Assembly: GCF_002844535.1 (NCBI RefSeq)
Contig: NZ_PJNH01000003.1
Coordinates: 124,001 to 188,000, forward strand
Source of the DNA: Halalkalibacillus sediminis
Lineage (GTDB): Bacteria > Bacillota > Bacilli > Bacillales > Alkalibacillaceae
Length of the DNA: 64,000 bases
Direction of reading: 5' to 3'
Below are positions 26,535 to 35,461 of the stretch, one piece after another. The notes under the pieces are model-generated. The model did no database searches. It was not told where the DNA came from and saw nothing but the letters and a program-made list of their open reading frames with translations. The position numbers were made by a program, and so were the translations under genes. Within the stretch, counting starts at the first letter, position 1; every line of letters begins with the position of its first letter.

Positions 26535-26543
26535 TGGTATAAT
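26535..26543 (+). promoter_or_regulatory. Extended -10 promoter of htpX
   Basis: TG-G-TATAAT with TATAAT at 26538-26543, about 39 bp before the GTG start of htpX. No strong -35 box is seen. Confidence 0.6.
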
Positions 26544-26581
26544 AAAATAAATAAATTAGAAAATTTGCAGGGGGAAAAGCA

Positions 26582-27484
26582 GTGGGTAAAAGAATTCTAT
26601 TTTTCATACTTACAAACATATTAGTAATGACCACAATCATCATCGTTTGGTCACTGATCACTACATTCACTGACTTTGGCGGTTCATTCGAAAGCCAGAG
26701 TGGAATTTTAGGATTAGATTTAGTATCAATTGGTATATTCAGTATCATTGTCGGTTTTGCAGGCTCCTTCATTTCACTAGCCATGTCTCGTTGGATGGCT
26801 AAGAAAATGATGAAAGTGAAAGTGCTAGACCCAAATGGCAGCCTTTCACCTCAAGAGAAAACAGTCGTCGAGAAAGTTCACCGTCTATCACGCGCTGCAG
26901 GACTAATGCATATGCCAGAAGTCGGTATTTACAATGCACGTGAAGTTAATGCTTTCGCAACAGGACCTTCGAAGAAACGTTCGTTGGTAGCAGTCTCTAG
27001 TGGTTTACTTCAATCGATGGATGACGATGCCGTTGAAGGTGTTATCGCTCACGAGGTTGCACACGTTTCAAATGGTGACATGGTCACGATGACATTACTT
27101 CAAGGTGTAGTGAATACATTCGTGGTGTTCTTCTCACGTATCGCAGCGATTCTAGTTTCTCGATTAGTGAAACCTGAACTACAATTCGTCGTGCGATTCG
27201 CAGCGATTATCATTTTCCAGATTCTATTCTCAATCTTAGGTTCACTAGTCGTCATGGCGTACTCTCGTTACCGTGAATTCCATGCTGACAGAGGTGGTGC
27301 AGACCTAGCTGGTAAGGATAAGATGGCTCATGCGCTTCGTTCATTGAAAAATCAAGTGTTCAATGCGGAAGAAACAGATGATGCGGCTATTCAGACTCTT
27401 AAAATCAACAACAAGAGATCAACTAGCATGTTCTCATCTCACCCAGATATCGATGAAAGAATCCGTCGCTTAGAAGCGAAATAA
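26582..27484 (+). CDS. htpX: HtpX membrane zinc metalloprotease
   Basis: A 300-residue M48-family protease with two N-terminal membrane helices (about residues 5-28 and 45-68), the zinc site HEVAH at residues 157-161, two further hydrophobic segments after it, and the third ligand in [11 protein letters not shown] near residue 231. It degrades misfolded membrane proteins with the active site facing the cytosol. The start is GTG at 26582 with AGGGGGAAA upstream. Length fits the family. It is a single-gene unit with an extended -10 promoter and a strong terminator. Confidence 0.97.
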   Translation: MGKRILFFILTNILVMTTIIIVWSLITTFTDFGGSFESQSGILGLDLVSIGIFSIIVGFAGSFISLAMSRWMAKKMMKVKVLDPNGSLSPQEKTVVEKVHRLSRAAGLMHMPEVGIYNAREVNAFATGPSKKRSLVAVSSGLLQSMDDDAVEGVIAHEVAHVSNGDMVTMTLLQGVVNTFVVFFSRIAAILVSRLVKPELQFVVRFAAIIIFQILFSILGSLVVMAYSRYREFHADRGGADLAGKDKMAHALRSLKNQVFNAEETDDAAIQTLKINNKRSTSMFSSHPDIDERIRRLEAK

Positions 27485-27491
27485 TATAATT

Positions 27492-27525
27492 AAATCCTGC
27501 AGAATTCAATCTGCAGGATTTTTTA
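27492..27525 (+). terminator. htpX terminator
   Basis: AAATCCTGCAG pairs with CTGCAGGATTT around AATTCAAT, followed by a T run. Confidence 0.92.
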
Positions 27526-27541
27526 TGTAACATAACCAAGT

Positions 27542-27727
27542 CTAATTCATCGATTGCATGATACTGACTATTACCACGACAGAAATAAACACAATCACGT
27601 ATAAGATTCCCATTTTCTTATAAGCTTTCTTCGTCATTTTTCCATCTTCATCAAGATCTCTTCTCGTAATGACATAACCCACGATGGCCAACCCTATTAA
27701 TAAAAGAATAATTCCTACGTTATCCAT
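27542..27727 (-). CDS. Small membrane protein (two helices)
   Basis: A 61-residue protein, MDNVGIILLLIGLAIVGYV..., with two hydrophobic helices separated by a charged loop (RRDLDEDGKMTKKAYKK). ATG 27727 has AGGAGG at good spacing; the frame extends upstream but without a ribosome binding site. It is the last gene of the XRE-regulator cluster on this strand. Function unknown. Confidence 0.68.
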   Translation of the reverse strand: MDNVGIILLLIGLAIVGYVITRRDLDEDGKMTKKAYKKMGILYVIVFISVVVIVSIMQSMN

Positions 27728-27767
27728 TTTGATTCCTCCTACATCTTTTTCGAAAGATAAATCCAAA

Positions 27768-28043
27768 TCACCCAAACATGATAATCGTGCTATTGGCAAT
27801 GAGTGCGATTGTTTCAAAGCTAGTTAACCCCACTAATTGTAGTTGAAGTAAGAACATTAGCAGGAACATATAAACTAACATAGCCATCAATGAATATTGC
27901 ATTGCTTTTTGGCGAATATGTTTCATTCTTTCATCTTTTTGGATGACTTGCGGTTGTAAATAACCAACGGAAACACTTGTTACGGCTAGCCCCATATATG
28001 AAGTCATTTCAATAATGGAGAATTCACCTAAAGTTATCATCAT
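27768..28043 (-). CDS. Small membrane protein, possible paralogue of the neighbour at 28143
   Basis: About 91 residues from ATG 28043 (or 28040), chosen because AAGG lies 6-9 bases upstream; the frame runs to 28085 without a ribosome binding site. It has two or three hydrophobic helices and a KDERMKHIRQKAMQYS segment between them. The same D-E-R ... K-A-x-x-x-S arrangement occurs in the product of the gene at 28143, which suggests two related membrane proteins of the DUF2178/DUF3796 kind. Function unknown. Confidence 0.65.
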   Translation of the reverse strand: MMITLGEFSIIEMTSYMGLAVTSVSVGYLQPQVIQKDERMKHIRQKAMQYSLMAMLVYMFLLMFLLQLQLVGLTSFETIALIANSTIIMFG

Positions 28044-28142
28044 TCTAAACCTTAAAATAACAATGGATAGGAAAAGCCCTCCCATAAAATAATAAATTTT
28101 AGATATAGCGATCTACCCTCATCCTTCCACACAGTGCTGAGG

Positions 28143-28460
28143 TTACGCTTTTTTGGAAGCTACCATCCCAGTGAACAATAAGGAGATACAGTGCACAAGA
28201 TATAATGCTGTCAGTAAAAAGAAAGCAAATGAAATACCATCAAAAATGATTACTACGCACCATGCAATCATCATGGATACTAAAGTCACATTCCATGATA
28301 AAGCTTTAGCATAATTCGTAACAAATTGATTGCGCTCATCAAACCAACGTTTTTTCTTTCCAACCTTCTTGAATATCACATAAGTAATAATCATTCCAAC
28401 TGCAGCAAAAGCAATACCTGATAATCCCGCCAAAGTGTTCAACATACTCTCACTCAACAT
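28143..28460 (-). CDS. Small membrane protein co-encoded with XRE regulator (DUF2178/DUF3796-like)
   Basis: About 105 residues with an N-terminal helix (AGLSGIAFAAVGMIITYVIF), the WFDERNQFVTNYAKALSWN segment, and two further helices. This layout resembles membrane proteins that are regularly paired with tiny XRE repressors in Firmicutes. The start is taken as ATG 28460, which has AAGGAG six bases upstream inside the end of the regulator gene and overlaps it by 11 bp; an earlier ATG at 28475 is possible. Function unknown. Confidence 0.72.
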   Translation of the reverse strand: MLSESMLNTLAGLSGIAFAAVGMIITYVIFKKVGKKKRWFDERNQFVTNYAKALSWNVTLVSMMIAWCVVIIFDGISFAFFLLTALYLVHCISLLFTGMVASKKA

Positions 28461-28659
28461 TTTCATCTCCTTCAAAAATAAATATTTCCTCTATGGAACA
28501 CCCAAATACCTGGGCTAATTTATTTGCTAATACTAAGGATGGTTTATATTTCCCTTTTTCTAAGGAGATTACTGTCTGTCTAGAAACATCAAGTTTTCTT
28601 GAGAGATCATCTTGCGTCATGTGCAGGGAATTTCTTTTTTGCTTAATTAAATTTTGCAT
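28450..28659 (-). CDS. XRE-family helix-turn-helix regulator (short, YozG/YgzD-like)
   Basis: A 69-residue protein that is essentially one Cro/C1-type helix-turn-helix: MTQDDLSRKLDVSRQTVISLEKGKYKPSLVLANKLA at about residues 14-49, then a short EIFIFE tail. Such small regulators usually repress their own operon with a linked membrane protein. GGAGG precedes the ATG. Its promoter (TTGACA-17-TAGACT on the minus strand) has a palindrome across the -10 box, consistent with autorepression. Confidence 0.9.
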   Translation of the reverse strand: MQNLIKQKRNSLHMTQDDLSRKLDVSRQTVISLEKGKYKPSLVLANKLAQVFGCSIEEIFIFEGDENVE

Positions 28660-28682
28660 GTTACCTCCATAAAGTAAAGCTA

Positions 28683-28722
28683 ACTTTACGTAAAGTCTAC
28701 TTCACATTTCAGGCTGTGTCAA
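28683..28722 (-). promoter_or_regulatory. Promoter and palindromic operator of the XRE cluster
   Basis: Minus-strand TTGACA (28717-28722) and TAGACT (28694-28699) are 17 bp apart. The perfect 14-bp palindrome ACTTTACGTAAAGT (28683-28696) overlaps the -10 box and the start region. Nearby GTAAAG/CTTTAC half-sites at 28670-28690 and 28728 may be secondary sites. Confidence 0.75.
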
Positions 28723-28803
28723 GTCAGCTTTACATTCAATTTAAGATTAAATACTAATTCCGCACAAAGTGTTGACGATAACACTCAGTTTCCCCCTTTT
28801 TTG

Positions 28804-28837
28804 AAAAAATAAAAATCGCCCTTTTTAAAGGGCGATT
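28804..28837 (-). terminator. Terminator of the ywfO-ywgA unit
   Basis: Minus-strand AATCGCCCTTT pairs with AGGGCGATT, followed by a T-rich tract. It lies directly after the ywgA stop. Confidence 0.9.
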
Positions 28838-28841
28838 CTAA

Positions 28842-29345
28842 TTAGTGAGTCTGTTTTTTTAATTCATCAATGAACTTCCATGCTTCGGTAAGGTCTTCGT
28901 CAGTAAAGTTCTGTTTACTTTTCACCGTCAGTACCTTTTCCTCAACCTCATCTTTTGAAAAATTATCAAAGTACATCATCGTTGAAACTAGTTCCAAAAA
29001 TTTAGAGCTTTGTTCGTTCATTTTGGTGATCATCGGTGACAGTTTCGGTGTATCAACTTCTGCATCCTTCAAGAAGTCTTTACCGCTATCCGTCAGTTGA
29101 TAACGATATTGATAATAACCTTTTTCTTTTTCCTTCTCTTCATCTAAAAATCCTAAGTTACATAATTCTTCGATACGAGTAGATAATTCTTCTGAATATG
29201 GTCCATAAAAGTGAAAAGAATAACGTTCAGAAAAATCGATATCACATTTTTTCATAATATAAATCATTTTCTGTAGACGTTTGCGCCCGACGACTTCCTC
29301 TGCTTGATTAAAAAAGTTGATAAGTTTCGCGTGATCTTCTAACAA
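28842..29345 (-). CDS. ywgA: YwgA-family protein
   Basis: A 167-residue protein. The first 100 residues form a winged-helix-like domain (KLINFFNQAEEVVGRKRLQKMIYIMKKCDI; FHFYGPYSEELSTRIEELCNLGFL; YRYQLTDSGKDFL) similar to B. subtilis YwgA; this pattern is also seen in antitoxin-like and DUF4065-type proteins. The start is TTG at 29345 with AGGGG upstream. It lies 12 bp after the HD-domain gene, the same pairing as ywfO-ywgA in B. subtilis. Function unknown. Confidence 0.85.
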   Translation of the reverse strand: MLEDHAKLINFFNQAEEVVGRKRLQKMIYIMKKCDIDFSERYSFHFYGPYSEELSTRIEELCNLGFLDEEKEKEKGYYQYRYQLTDSGKDFLKDAEVDTPKLSPMITKMNEQSSKFLELVSTMMYFDNFSKDEVEEKVLTVKSKQNFTDEDLTEAWKFIDELKKQTH

Positions 29346-29357
29346 TTCATTCAGCCC

Positions 29358-30653
29358 CTAACCTTGTAAAATTTCCAAGATCCGTTGTTTCAGTTCGCTA
29401 TCTTGTGGAAGCTGTTCGATTAAGTCTTCCGCATAATATAATTTATGATCGGTGCGCTTTTTACCCGAAATGGCTTCAACAATATCGGACTGGCGCGACA
29501 ATTCTTTAAAGTCTCCGTTCGGCATCATCAAGTGGATCGGCAAACGTTCCTCTTCTTCACCTGGACGATAGAAATCGTAAGGTAAATCCGATGAGGAATC
29601 GACTTCTAAATAGTAAGTTGGATCAATTCCCGCTTCAATGAAACATTCCTTCAAATCCATCAGTTCTCTGTACTGATTGCCTGGATTGAACTCAATATAT
29701 TTATACAAATCACGGTCGACAAAACGACGACATAAATCAGATAAAATCGCGTCGTCTTCTTCTTGCCAAATATGAAAATAGTAGAAAGCAACATTTTCAT
29801 CCAACTTCAAATAATCTTCGAGAGACACTTTTTTTTCAAAAAAGCTCTTGAAATGACGTGGCTCCAGTTTGAATTTGAAATCGGAGTGATACAATTCCTT
29901 CGCGCGGTGCAGAATCTTCGTCAAAATCACTTCAGCACTACGTGTGACTGGATGAAAATAGACCTGCCAATACATCTGGTATCGACTCATAATGTAGTCT
30001 TCAACGGCATGCATGCCACTCTCTTTAATAACTACTTGTTCTTCCATCGGGCGCATGACACGTAGAATCCGCTCCATATCAAAATGTCCGTAGCTTACGC
30101 CTGTAAAATAAGCGTCACGTTGTAAATAGTCCATTCGATCAGCATCAATCTGACTTGAAATCAAACTGACAACCAATTTATTAGAATACGTCTTATGGAT
30201 GACATCAGCTACTTTTTGGGGAAACCCTGGATCCACTTTTCGTAAAATCTTGTTTACTTGAGTGTCGCCTAAAATAATTTCACGTGTATAATCTTCGTGG
30301 TCCAAGTCGAATACTTTTTCAAAAGAATGTGAAAAAGGGCCATGTCCTAAATCATGCAACAGGGCTGCAGCTAAACATACTAAACGCTCGTCTTCATCCC
30401 AATTCGGATGACCTTTGAAATTTTCGATGATTCTTCTGACAATCTCATACACCCCTAACGAGTGACTGAAACGGCTGTGTTCTGCTCCGTGGAAAGTTAG
30501 ATAGGTTGTCCCTAGCTGTTTGATTCTACGAAGTCGTTGAAATTCAGAAGTCCCTATCAAATCCCAGATGACGCGGTCTCGAATATGTATGTAGCGGTGA
30601 ACAGGGTCCTTGAACACTTTCTCTTCGCTTAATTTTTCATCACGATATGCCAT
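29358..30653 (-). CDS. ywfO: YwfO-like HD-domain phosphohydrolase
   Basis: A 431-residue dNTPase-related HD protein. Motifs are RLRRIKQLGTTYLTFHGAEHSRFSHSLG (first His), AALLHDLGHGPFSHSFE (the HD pair) and SSQIDADRMDYLQRDAYFTGV (terminal Asp). This is the SAMHD1/YwfO class, which acts on nucleoside triphosphates. The frame extends 26 codons upstream, but AAAGG before ATG 30653 and agreement with the usual MAYRDEKL-type start favour the shorter form. It is followed by ywgA. Nucleotide preference cannot be read from the sequence. Confidence 0.93.
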   Translation of the reverse strand: MAYRDEKLSEEKVFKDPVHRYIHIRDRVIWDLIGTSEFQRLRRIKQLGTTYLTFHGAEHSRFSHSLGVYEIVRRIIENFKGHPNWDEDERLVCLAAALLHDLGHGPFSHSFEKVFDLDHEDYTREIILGDTQVNKILRKVDPGFPQKVADVIHKTYSNKLVVSLISSQIDADRMDYLQRDAYFTGVSYGHFDMERILRVMRPMEEQVVIKESGMHAVEDYIMSRYQMYWQVYFHPVTRSAEVILTKILHRAKELYHSDFKFKLEPRHFKSFFEKKVSLEDYLKLDENVAFYYFHIWQEEDDAILSDLCRRFVDRDLYKYIEFNPGNQYRELMDLKECFIEAGIDPTYYLEVDSSSDLPYDFYRPGEEEERLPIHLMMPNGDFKELSRQSDIVEAISGKKRTDHKLYYAEDLIEQLPQDSELKQRILEILQG

Positions 30654-30897
30654 GCTTTCCGACCTTTCTACATCGTCTAACAATCTTTTTATCATTATAT
30701 CTTTTTTTAAATTAAATTCATACCTTGACATATAGAAAAGGGTAAACCTCTTTTCAATTCGAAATTCAGCATGGGCTAACTATGTTGATAGAAATTTATG
30801 ATAGATCAGGTAAGATGTAACCTTTTCCTGAATGATATAATATCTCTTAGGAACAAGTTTTTTTTCGATACAAATTCATTTAAAAAGGAAGATTTAT

Positions 30898-33051
30898 TTG
30901 CTGAATCAAGCACTAGACAAACTCAATGAATACTTTGGCTATTCTTCTTTCCGACCAGGACAAGAAGAAGTCATTAATCATATATTACATAAAAATAATA
31001 CCTTAGCGATCATGCCAACTGGTGGTGGGAAATCTCTATGCTATCAGATTCCAAGTCTTGTATTGGATGGAACAGCCATAATCATCTCACCTCTCATTTC
31101 GTTAATGAAAGATCAAGTGGATGCTTTGCAAACGGTAGGGGTTTCCGCCACTTATATTAATAGTTCGTTACATACTTCAGAACAGCAATCACGTCTTAAT
31201 GGAATGGTCGATGGACAATACAAAATTTTATACGTTGCGCCCGAAAGGTTTGAATCTGTCTCTTTTATTCGCTCGATAGAGAAAATAGACATCTCCCTGA
31301 TCGCATTCGATGAAGCACATTGCGTCTCACAATGGGGTCACGACTTTCGTCCAAGCTATAGATCTGTGGTGCCGACTATCCAAAAACTTCAGATGTCCCC
31401 ACCACTCATCGCACTTACAGCTACCGCTACCAAAGAAGTGATCAATGATTTAAAAAGACTTCTAAAAGTAGAGACCAATCACACGGTCGTAACTGGATTC
31501 GCAAGGGAAAACCTGAGTTTCAAAATCATTAAAGGTACGGATAAAAAAGATTACATGTTGAATTATATACGAAAAAACATTGATGAATCAGGGATTATTT
31601 ACACACCAACTCGTAAAATTACCGATCAAATCCATTCGTTTTTAATCAGTAAAGGAATTCAAGCTGGACGATATCATGCTGGGCTGACTGAGGAAGAGCG
31701 TCAAGAGGCACAAGTGACATTTGCATCAGACGACACAAAGGTGATGGTCGCAACTAATGCGTTTGGAATGGGGATAGATAAATCAAATGTGCGATTTGTG
31801 ATTCATCATTCGCTTCCAATGAACATTGAATCCTACTATCAAGAAGCTGGTCGTGCTGGTCGGGATGGTGTAGATAGTGATTGTCACTTGCTATATTCGG
31901 CTCAAGATATTCAACTGCAAAAATTCTTAATTGAGAACTCTTCGCTGGATGAAGAATTGAAAAGGAATGAATACAATAAGCTTCAATCGATGATTACTTA
32001 TTGCCATACTAGCCAGTGTTTGCAAAGCTATATTTTAGAATACTTTGGCGACGAACAAGAATTTTCTGAATGCGGCAATTGTAGTAATTGCCTTGATGAT
32101 GGATATAAGGAGGATATGACGAAAGAAGCTCAAATGATTTTGTCTTGTGTAAAGCGAATGGGGGAACGATTTGGGGTAACCCTCACAGCTAAGGTTTTAA
32201 AGGGGTCAAAAAGCCAAAAAATTATCGATTTCAATTTTCATCACCTTTCCACTTATGGACTATTGAAGCAATATACCGAAAAAGAAATTATCCATATCAT
32301 AAACTATCTGGTGGCAGACAGCTATTTAGCAATTACAGATGCTCAGTTTCCAGTACTAAAACTAACTCCCCGCTCGATTAACATCCTGAAAGATCAAGAA
32401 AAGGTTTGGATGAAAGTCCGTGATGAAAAACGAGAAGTTTCATCAAGTTATTCGGAAGAATTATTCCAAATTTTAAGGGGGTTAAGAAAATCAATCGCCA
32501 GTGATCATGGCTTGCCTCCATATCTTGTCTTTTCTGATGCAACACTAAAAGATATGGCTCGCCGTATACCTGACACCAAATCCTCCATGCTTCAGGTGAA
32601 AGGTGTTGGTGAGAAGAAATATGACCAATTTGGAGAGGAATTTCTAACTGAGCTAAAGAAGTTCCGCGAAGAACACAGCGATGAAATAAAAGTTGATGAA
32701 AATACCAATGACGTTTCAACCATCTCCAAAAAGAATAATGAATACGGTGATAAACCAGGCTTTGTCATCTCATACGATTTATTTCAAAACGGTAAGAGCA
32801 TCAAAGAAATCGCAACTGAACGCGAACTCTCTTCCATAACAATTGAGAATCACTTATTTAAGGCCAACAAGGAAGGGCACAAACTTGAACTAGATAAATT
32901 TTTCACTGATGAAATCGAAAAACAGGTATTACAACAATTAGAGGAGTCCGACCAATCGGAGGTCAAACTGAAGCCTATTAAAGAACGTCTTCCAGATGAT
33001 ATCAGCTACACGATCATCAGAGCAGTTTTGACGAAACATGGAGTACTTTAA
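30898..33051 (+). CDS. recQ: RecQ-family ATP-dependent DNA helicase
   Basis: A 717-residue helicase. Walker A is MPTGGGKS (about residues 39-46) and the DEAH box is at residues 138-141; motif VI is YYQEAGRAGRDG. The zinc-binding cysteines lie in CQSYILEYF...CGNCSNC. An RQC winged helix follows, then an HRDC domain (about residues 510-590), and a C-terminal helix-turn-helix-like extension (about 615-717) that makes it longer than the 591-residue B. subtilis RecQ. The start is TTG at 30898 with AAGGAAG upstream. Confidence 0.95.
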   Translation: MLNQALDKLNEYFGYSSFRPGQEEVINHILHKNNTLAIMPTGGGKSLCYQIPSLVLDGTAIIISPLISLMKDQVDALQTVGVSATYINSSLHTSEQQSRLNGMVDGQYKILYVAPERFESVSFIRSIEKIDISLIAFDEAHCVSQWGHDFRPSYRSVVPTIQKLQMSPPLIALTATATKEVINDLKRLLKVETNHTVVTGFARENLSFKIIKGTDKKDYMLNYIRKNIDESGIIYTPTRKITDQIHSFLISKGIQAGRYHAGLTEEERQEAQVTFASDDTKVMVATNAFGMGIDKSNVRFVIHHSLPMNIESYYQEAGRAGRDGVDSDCHLLYSAQDIQLQKFLIENSSLDEELKRNEYNKLQSMITYCHTSQCLQSYILEYFGDEQEFSECGNCSNCLDDGYKEDMTKEAQMILSCVKRMGERFGVTLTAKVLKGSKSQKIIDFNFHHLSTYGLLKQYTEKEIIHIINYLVADSYLAITDAQFPVLKLTPRSINILKDQEKVWMKVRDEKREVSSSYSEELFQILRGLRKSIASDHGLPPYLVFSDATLKDMARRIPDTKSSMLQVKGVGEKKYDQFGEEFLTELKKFREEHSDEIKVDENTNDVSTISKKNNEYGDKPGFVISYDLFQNGKSIKEIATERELSSITIENHLFKANKEGHKLELDKFFTDEIEKQVLQQLEESDQSEVKLKPIKERLPDDISYTIIRAVLTKHGVL

Positions 33052-33094
33052 GCTAAAGTTCTCACGGAACACTTACCGATTAACTTTTTGACTT

Positions 33095-33269
33095 GGCGTT
33101 GTGATAGTTTGTTGTTGATAAAGAAAAATAGCTCGCTTTCCGCGGGCAACGTCTCAGCCTCCTCGAAAGCTACGCTTTCTGCGGGGTCTTCAACTGTTGC
33201 TTTTCCCGCAGGAGTCTCACCATTTTTTCTTTATCAACGCTAAATATTAAAACCGAACTTAACAGCGCC
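33095..33269. mobile_element. MITE-like element, copy 2, with 7-bp target duplication
   Basis: A 175-bp non-coding block between recQ and lipL. It begins GGCGTTGTGATAG and ends with the inverted form CTTAACAGCGCC, has a perfect 14-bp inner inverted repeat TTGATAAAGAAAAA (33115-33128 and 33224-33237), and is flanked exactly by TTGACTT on both sides (33088-33094 and 33270-33276). The core contains the CTCGCTTTCCGCGGGC and GACTCCTGCGGGAAAAGCA type blocks that I recognise as a recurrent Bacillaceae intergenic repeat. No transposase is encoded, so it would have to move in trans. Confidence 0.85.
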
Positions 33270-33361
33270 TTGACTTAAAAACCTATTCGCAATTTTTCAC
33301 GAAATCCTATAAACTTTTGTATGGAAGAGTAATTCAAGATGAACTAGAGGAACGATAAAAA

Positions 33362-34207
33362 ATGGAACACTCATTACTACAATTTGAAAAACTGAGACTG
33401 ATTGATCATAGCGATCCAGATGAAGCTGAAATCCTGAATTCATTTGCCGCAGACGATACACTTTGCCTCGCTGCGAGTGAAAGTGATGAGTCAGCCATGC
33501 GCTTTTGGGTACATCGCCCAACAGTTGTGCTTGGAATCCCTGACAGCAGGCTCCCTTTTATAGTTAAAGGGCTTTCGTATCTGGTCGATCACTCATACGA
33601 CACGATCATTCGTAACTCTGGTGGACTAGCCGTGGTTTTAGATGAAGGTATACTTAATGTCTCGCTCGTTTTCCCTGATTATAAAAAATACGACATACAT
33701 GACGGATACGAAGCGATGGTTGAATTCATTCAATGGCTCTTCAAAGAGTACAAATCTTCCATTGAAGCATACGAAATCGAAACCTCTTACTGCCCAGGAA
33801 CTTATGATTTGAGTATTGGTGGGAAAAAGTTCGCTGGTATTTCCCAACGGAGGGTAAAGAATGCATCCGCTGTACAAGTCTACTTATGCGTGGAGGGTGA
33901 CGGAGCTGAGCGCGCTCGTCTTTTAAAAGAATTCTACGAGCGATCTATTAAAGGTGAATCCACAAAATTCACTTATCCGGAAGTTGACCCTGATGTGATG
34001 CAATCATTGGAGCAATTGTTGCAGACCCCTTTGACGGTCGAACAAGTGATGAAAATGATCACTGATAAACTGACCGAACATGGGGTACAAGTGGATCATC
34101 GACCTTTTAATCACCAAGAGCTCGAATGGTTCGAATCTAGACAGAAATTAATGGAAGACCGTAATAACAAAATCAAGTCATCAACCGACGACACAAAACG
34201 TTCATGA
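33362..34207 (+). CDS. lipL: Octanoyl-[GcvH]:protein N-octanoyltransferase
   Basis: A 281-residue member of the lipoate-protein ligase fold. Key segments: RNSGGLAVVLDEGILNVSLV and the catalytic cysteine at residue 144 in ETSYCPGTYDLSIGGKKFAGISQRR, with the conserved lysine in GGKKFAG. Cys in this position marks LipL (YwfL), which moves octanoyl groups from GcvH to E2 subunits in lipoate assembly, rather than LplA. It is upstream of hemQ on the same strand. Confidence 0.93.
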   Translation: MEHSLLQFEKLRLIDHSDPDEAEILNSFAADDTLCLAASESDESAMRFWVHRPTVVLGIPDSRLPFIVKGLSYLVDHSYDTIIRNSGGLAVVLDEGILNVSLVFPDYKKYDIHDGYEAMVEFIQWLFKEYKSSIEAYEIETSYCPGTYDLSIGGKKFAGISQRRVKNASAVQVYLCVEGDGAERARLLKEFYERSIKGESTKFTYPEVDPDVMQSLEQLLQTPLTVEQVMKMITDKLTEHGVQVDHRPFNHQELEWFESRQKLMEDRNNKIKSSTDDTKRS

Positions 34208-34295
34208 CTGTTTCTTTTAAACGTCTTAGCCCCTTGTGTTATAGTGGTAGTGGTATATAAATAGAGTAATATTGAATATAGAAGGAGTGACAAAC

Positions 34296-35039
34296 ATGCC
34301 AGAAGCAGTTGAAACATTAGATGGATGGTATTGTTTACATGATTTTCGTAAAGTAGATTGGGCAAAATGGAAGAAAGCATCTAGTGAAGAGCGCGAACAA
34401 GCTTTAAGCGAACTGAATCATATGATGGCAGCTTGGGAAGATATCGAATCGGACAAGATAGGTAGCTTCGGTTTTTACATGATTGTCGGCCACAAAGCGG
34501 ATTTAATGTTCTTGAATGCTCGCCCGACTATGGAAGAACTTACTGAACTAGAATCATCATTGAATAAATCAAAAATGGCGGAGTTCCTTACTCAATCGTA
34601 TTCATACATCTCAGTAGTTGAATTATCGACATATATGGCTTATGGGAAAGATCCTGACACTGACCCAGAACTTCAGGCCCGTCTTAAGCCGATTTTCCCT
34701 AAATGGGATCACGTTTGCTTCTACCCTATGGACAAACGTCGCTTAGGAGAAGATAACTGGTATATGGAATCAAAAGATGAACGAGGCAAACTGATGTATG
34801 CGCACGGCCAAACAGGACGTAAATATGCTGGTAAGGTTCGTCAAATGATTACTGGTAGCCAAGGTTTAGACGACTGGGAATGGGGCGTAACATTATTCGC
34901 ACATGACCCGTTACAATTCAAAAAACTAATCTATGAAATGCGCTTCGACGAAGTAAGTGCGCGCTTCGCGGACTTCGGTTCTTTCTATGTGGGCCACCGC
35001 AGAGATCGCGAAGAGCTTGAAAAAGTATTACACGTATAA
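34296..35039 (+). CDS. hemQ: Coproheme decarboxylase (HemQ/ChdC)
   Basis: A 247-residue chlorite-dismutase-fold enzyme that turns coproheme III into heme b, the last step of the coproporphyrin-dependent heme pathway of Gram-positive bacteria. Recognisable segments are TLDGWYCLHDFRKVDW, STYMAYGKDP, CFYPMDKRR and the haem-ligand region YAHGQTGRKYAGKV. Start ATG 34296 has AAGGAG at good spacing; the upstream in-frame ATT/ATG region lacks one. It is followed by a strong terminator. Gene order next to lipL resembles the B. subtilis ywf region. Confidence 0.96.
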   Translation: MPEAVETLDGWYCLHDFRKVDWAKWKKASSEEREQALSELNHMMAAWEDIESDKIGSFGFYMIVGHKADLMFLNARPTMEELTELESSLNKSKMAEFLTQSYSYISVVELSTYMAYGKDPDTDPELQARLKPIFPKWDHVCFYPMDKRRLGEDNWYMESKDERGKLMYAHGQTGRKYAGKVRQMITGSQGLDDWEWGVTLFAHDPLQFKKLIYEMRFDEVSARFADFGSFYVGHRRDREELEKVLHV

Positions 35040-35046
35040 TATGTTA

Positions 35047-35085
35047 AAAGATCCTGTGTGAACGAAAACACAGGATCTTTTTTAA
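35047..35085. terminator. Strong bidirectional terminator after hemQ
   Basis: AAAAGATCCTGTGT pairs with ACACAGGATCTTTT around GAACGAAA, with T runs on both strands. It separates hemQ from the convergent DUF4260 gene. Confidence 0.93.
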
Positions 35086-35087
35086 AA

Positions 35088-35438
35088 TTAAACTTTATTC
35101 AGGTGTGTATCTTTAAAATCTGTAGGATATTTAAGTCCATAGCCTATCATTCTATCCATACCGATATGGGCAGCCAAAATCAACCCTATGGCTAATACAG
35201 CATCGACCGCTCCAAAATACCCAACTCCAATTAACAAAATCGCTAGAGTGTAAGTATGAACCAAGTTATAACACATAGCTCCTACACTATTATTGAAGAT
35301 ATAGCCCAACATGGAAAGATCGGGTGTGAACAATAGTATTAAAAACAACAACCAACTATACTCCATTTGATAATAGACAAAAACACTTACAGCTAGAATG
35401 AATAACCCTTCTAAATGAAGAAGTGACTTAACCAACAC
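35088..35438 (-). CDS. DUF4260 membrane protein
   Basis: A 116-residue membrane protein with about four hydrophobic segments. The motifs LFTPDLSMLGYIFNNSVGAMCYNLVHTY and AHIGMDRMIGYGLKYPTDFKDTHL are typical of DUF4260. Function unknown. The start is GTG at 35438 with AAAGGAGG upstream; the frame is open a few codons further. It lies just downstream of the ytrABC-like genes. Confidence 0.9.
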   Translation of the reverse strand: MLVKSLLHLEGLFILAVSVFVYYQMEYSWLLFLILLFTPDLSMLGYIFNNSVGAMCYNLVHTYTLAILLIGVGYFGAVDAVLAIGLILAAHIGMDRMIGYGLKYPTDFKDTHLNKV

Positions 35439-35461
35439 TTCTCCTCCTTTCAAGAATGCAC

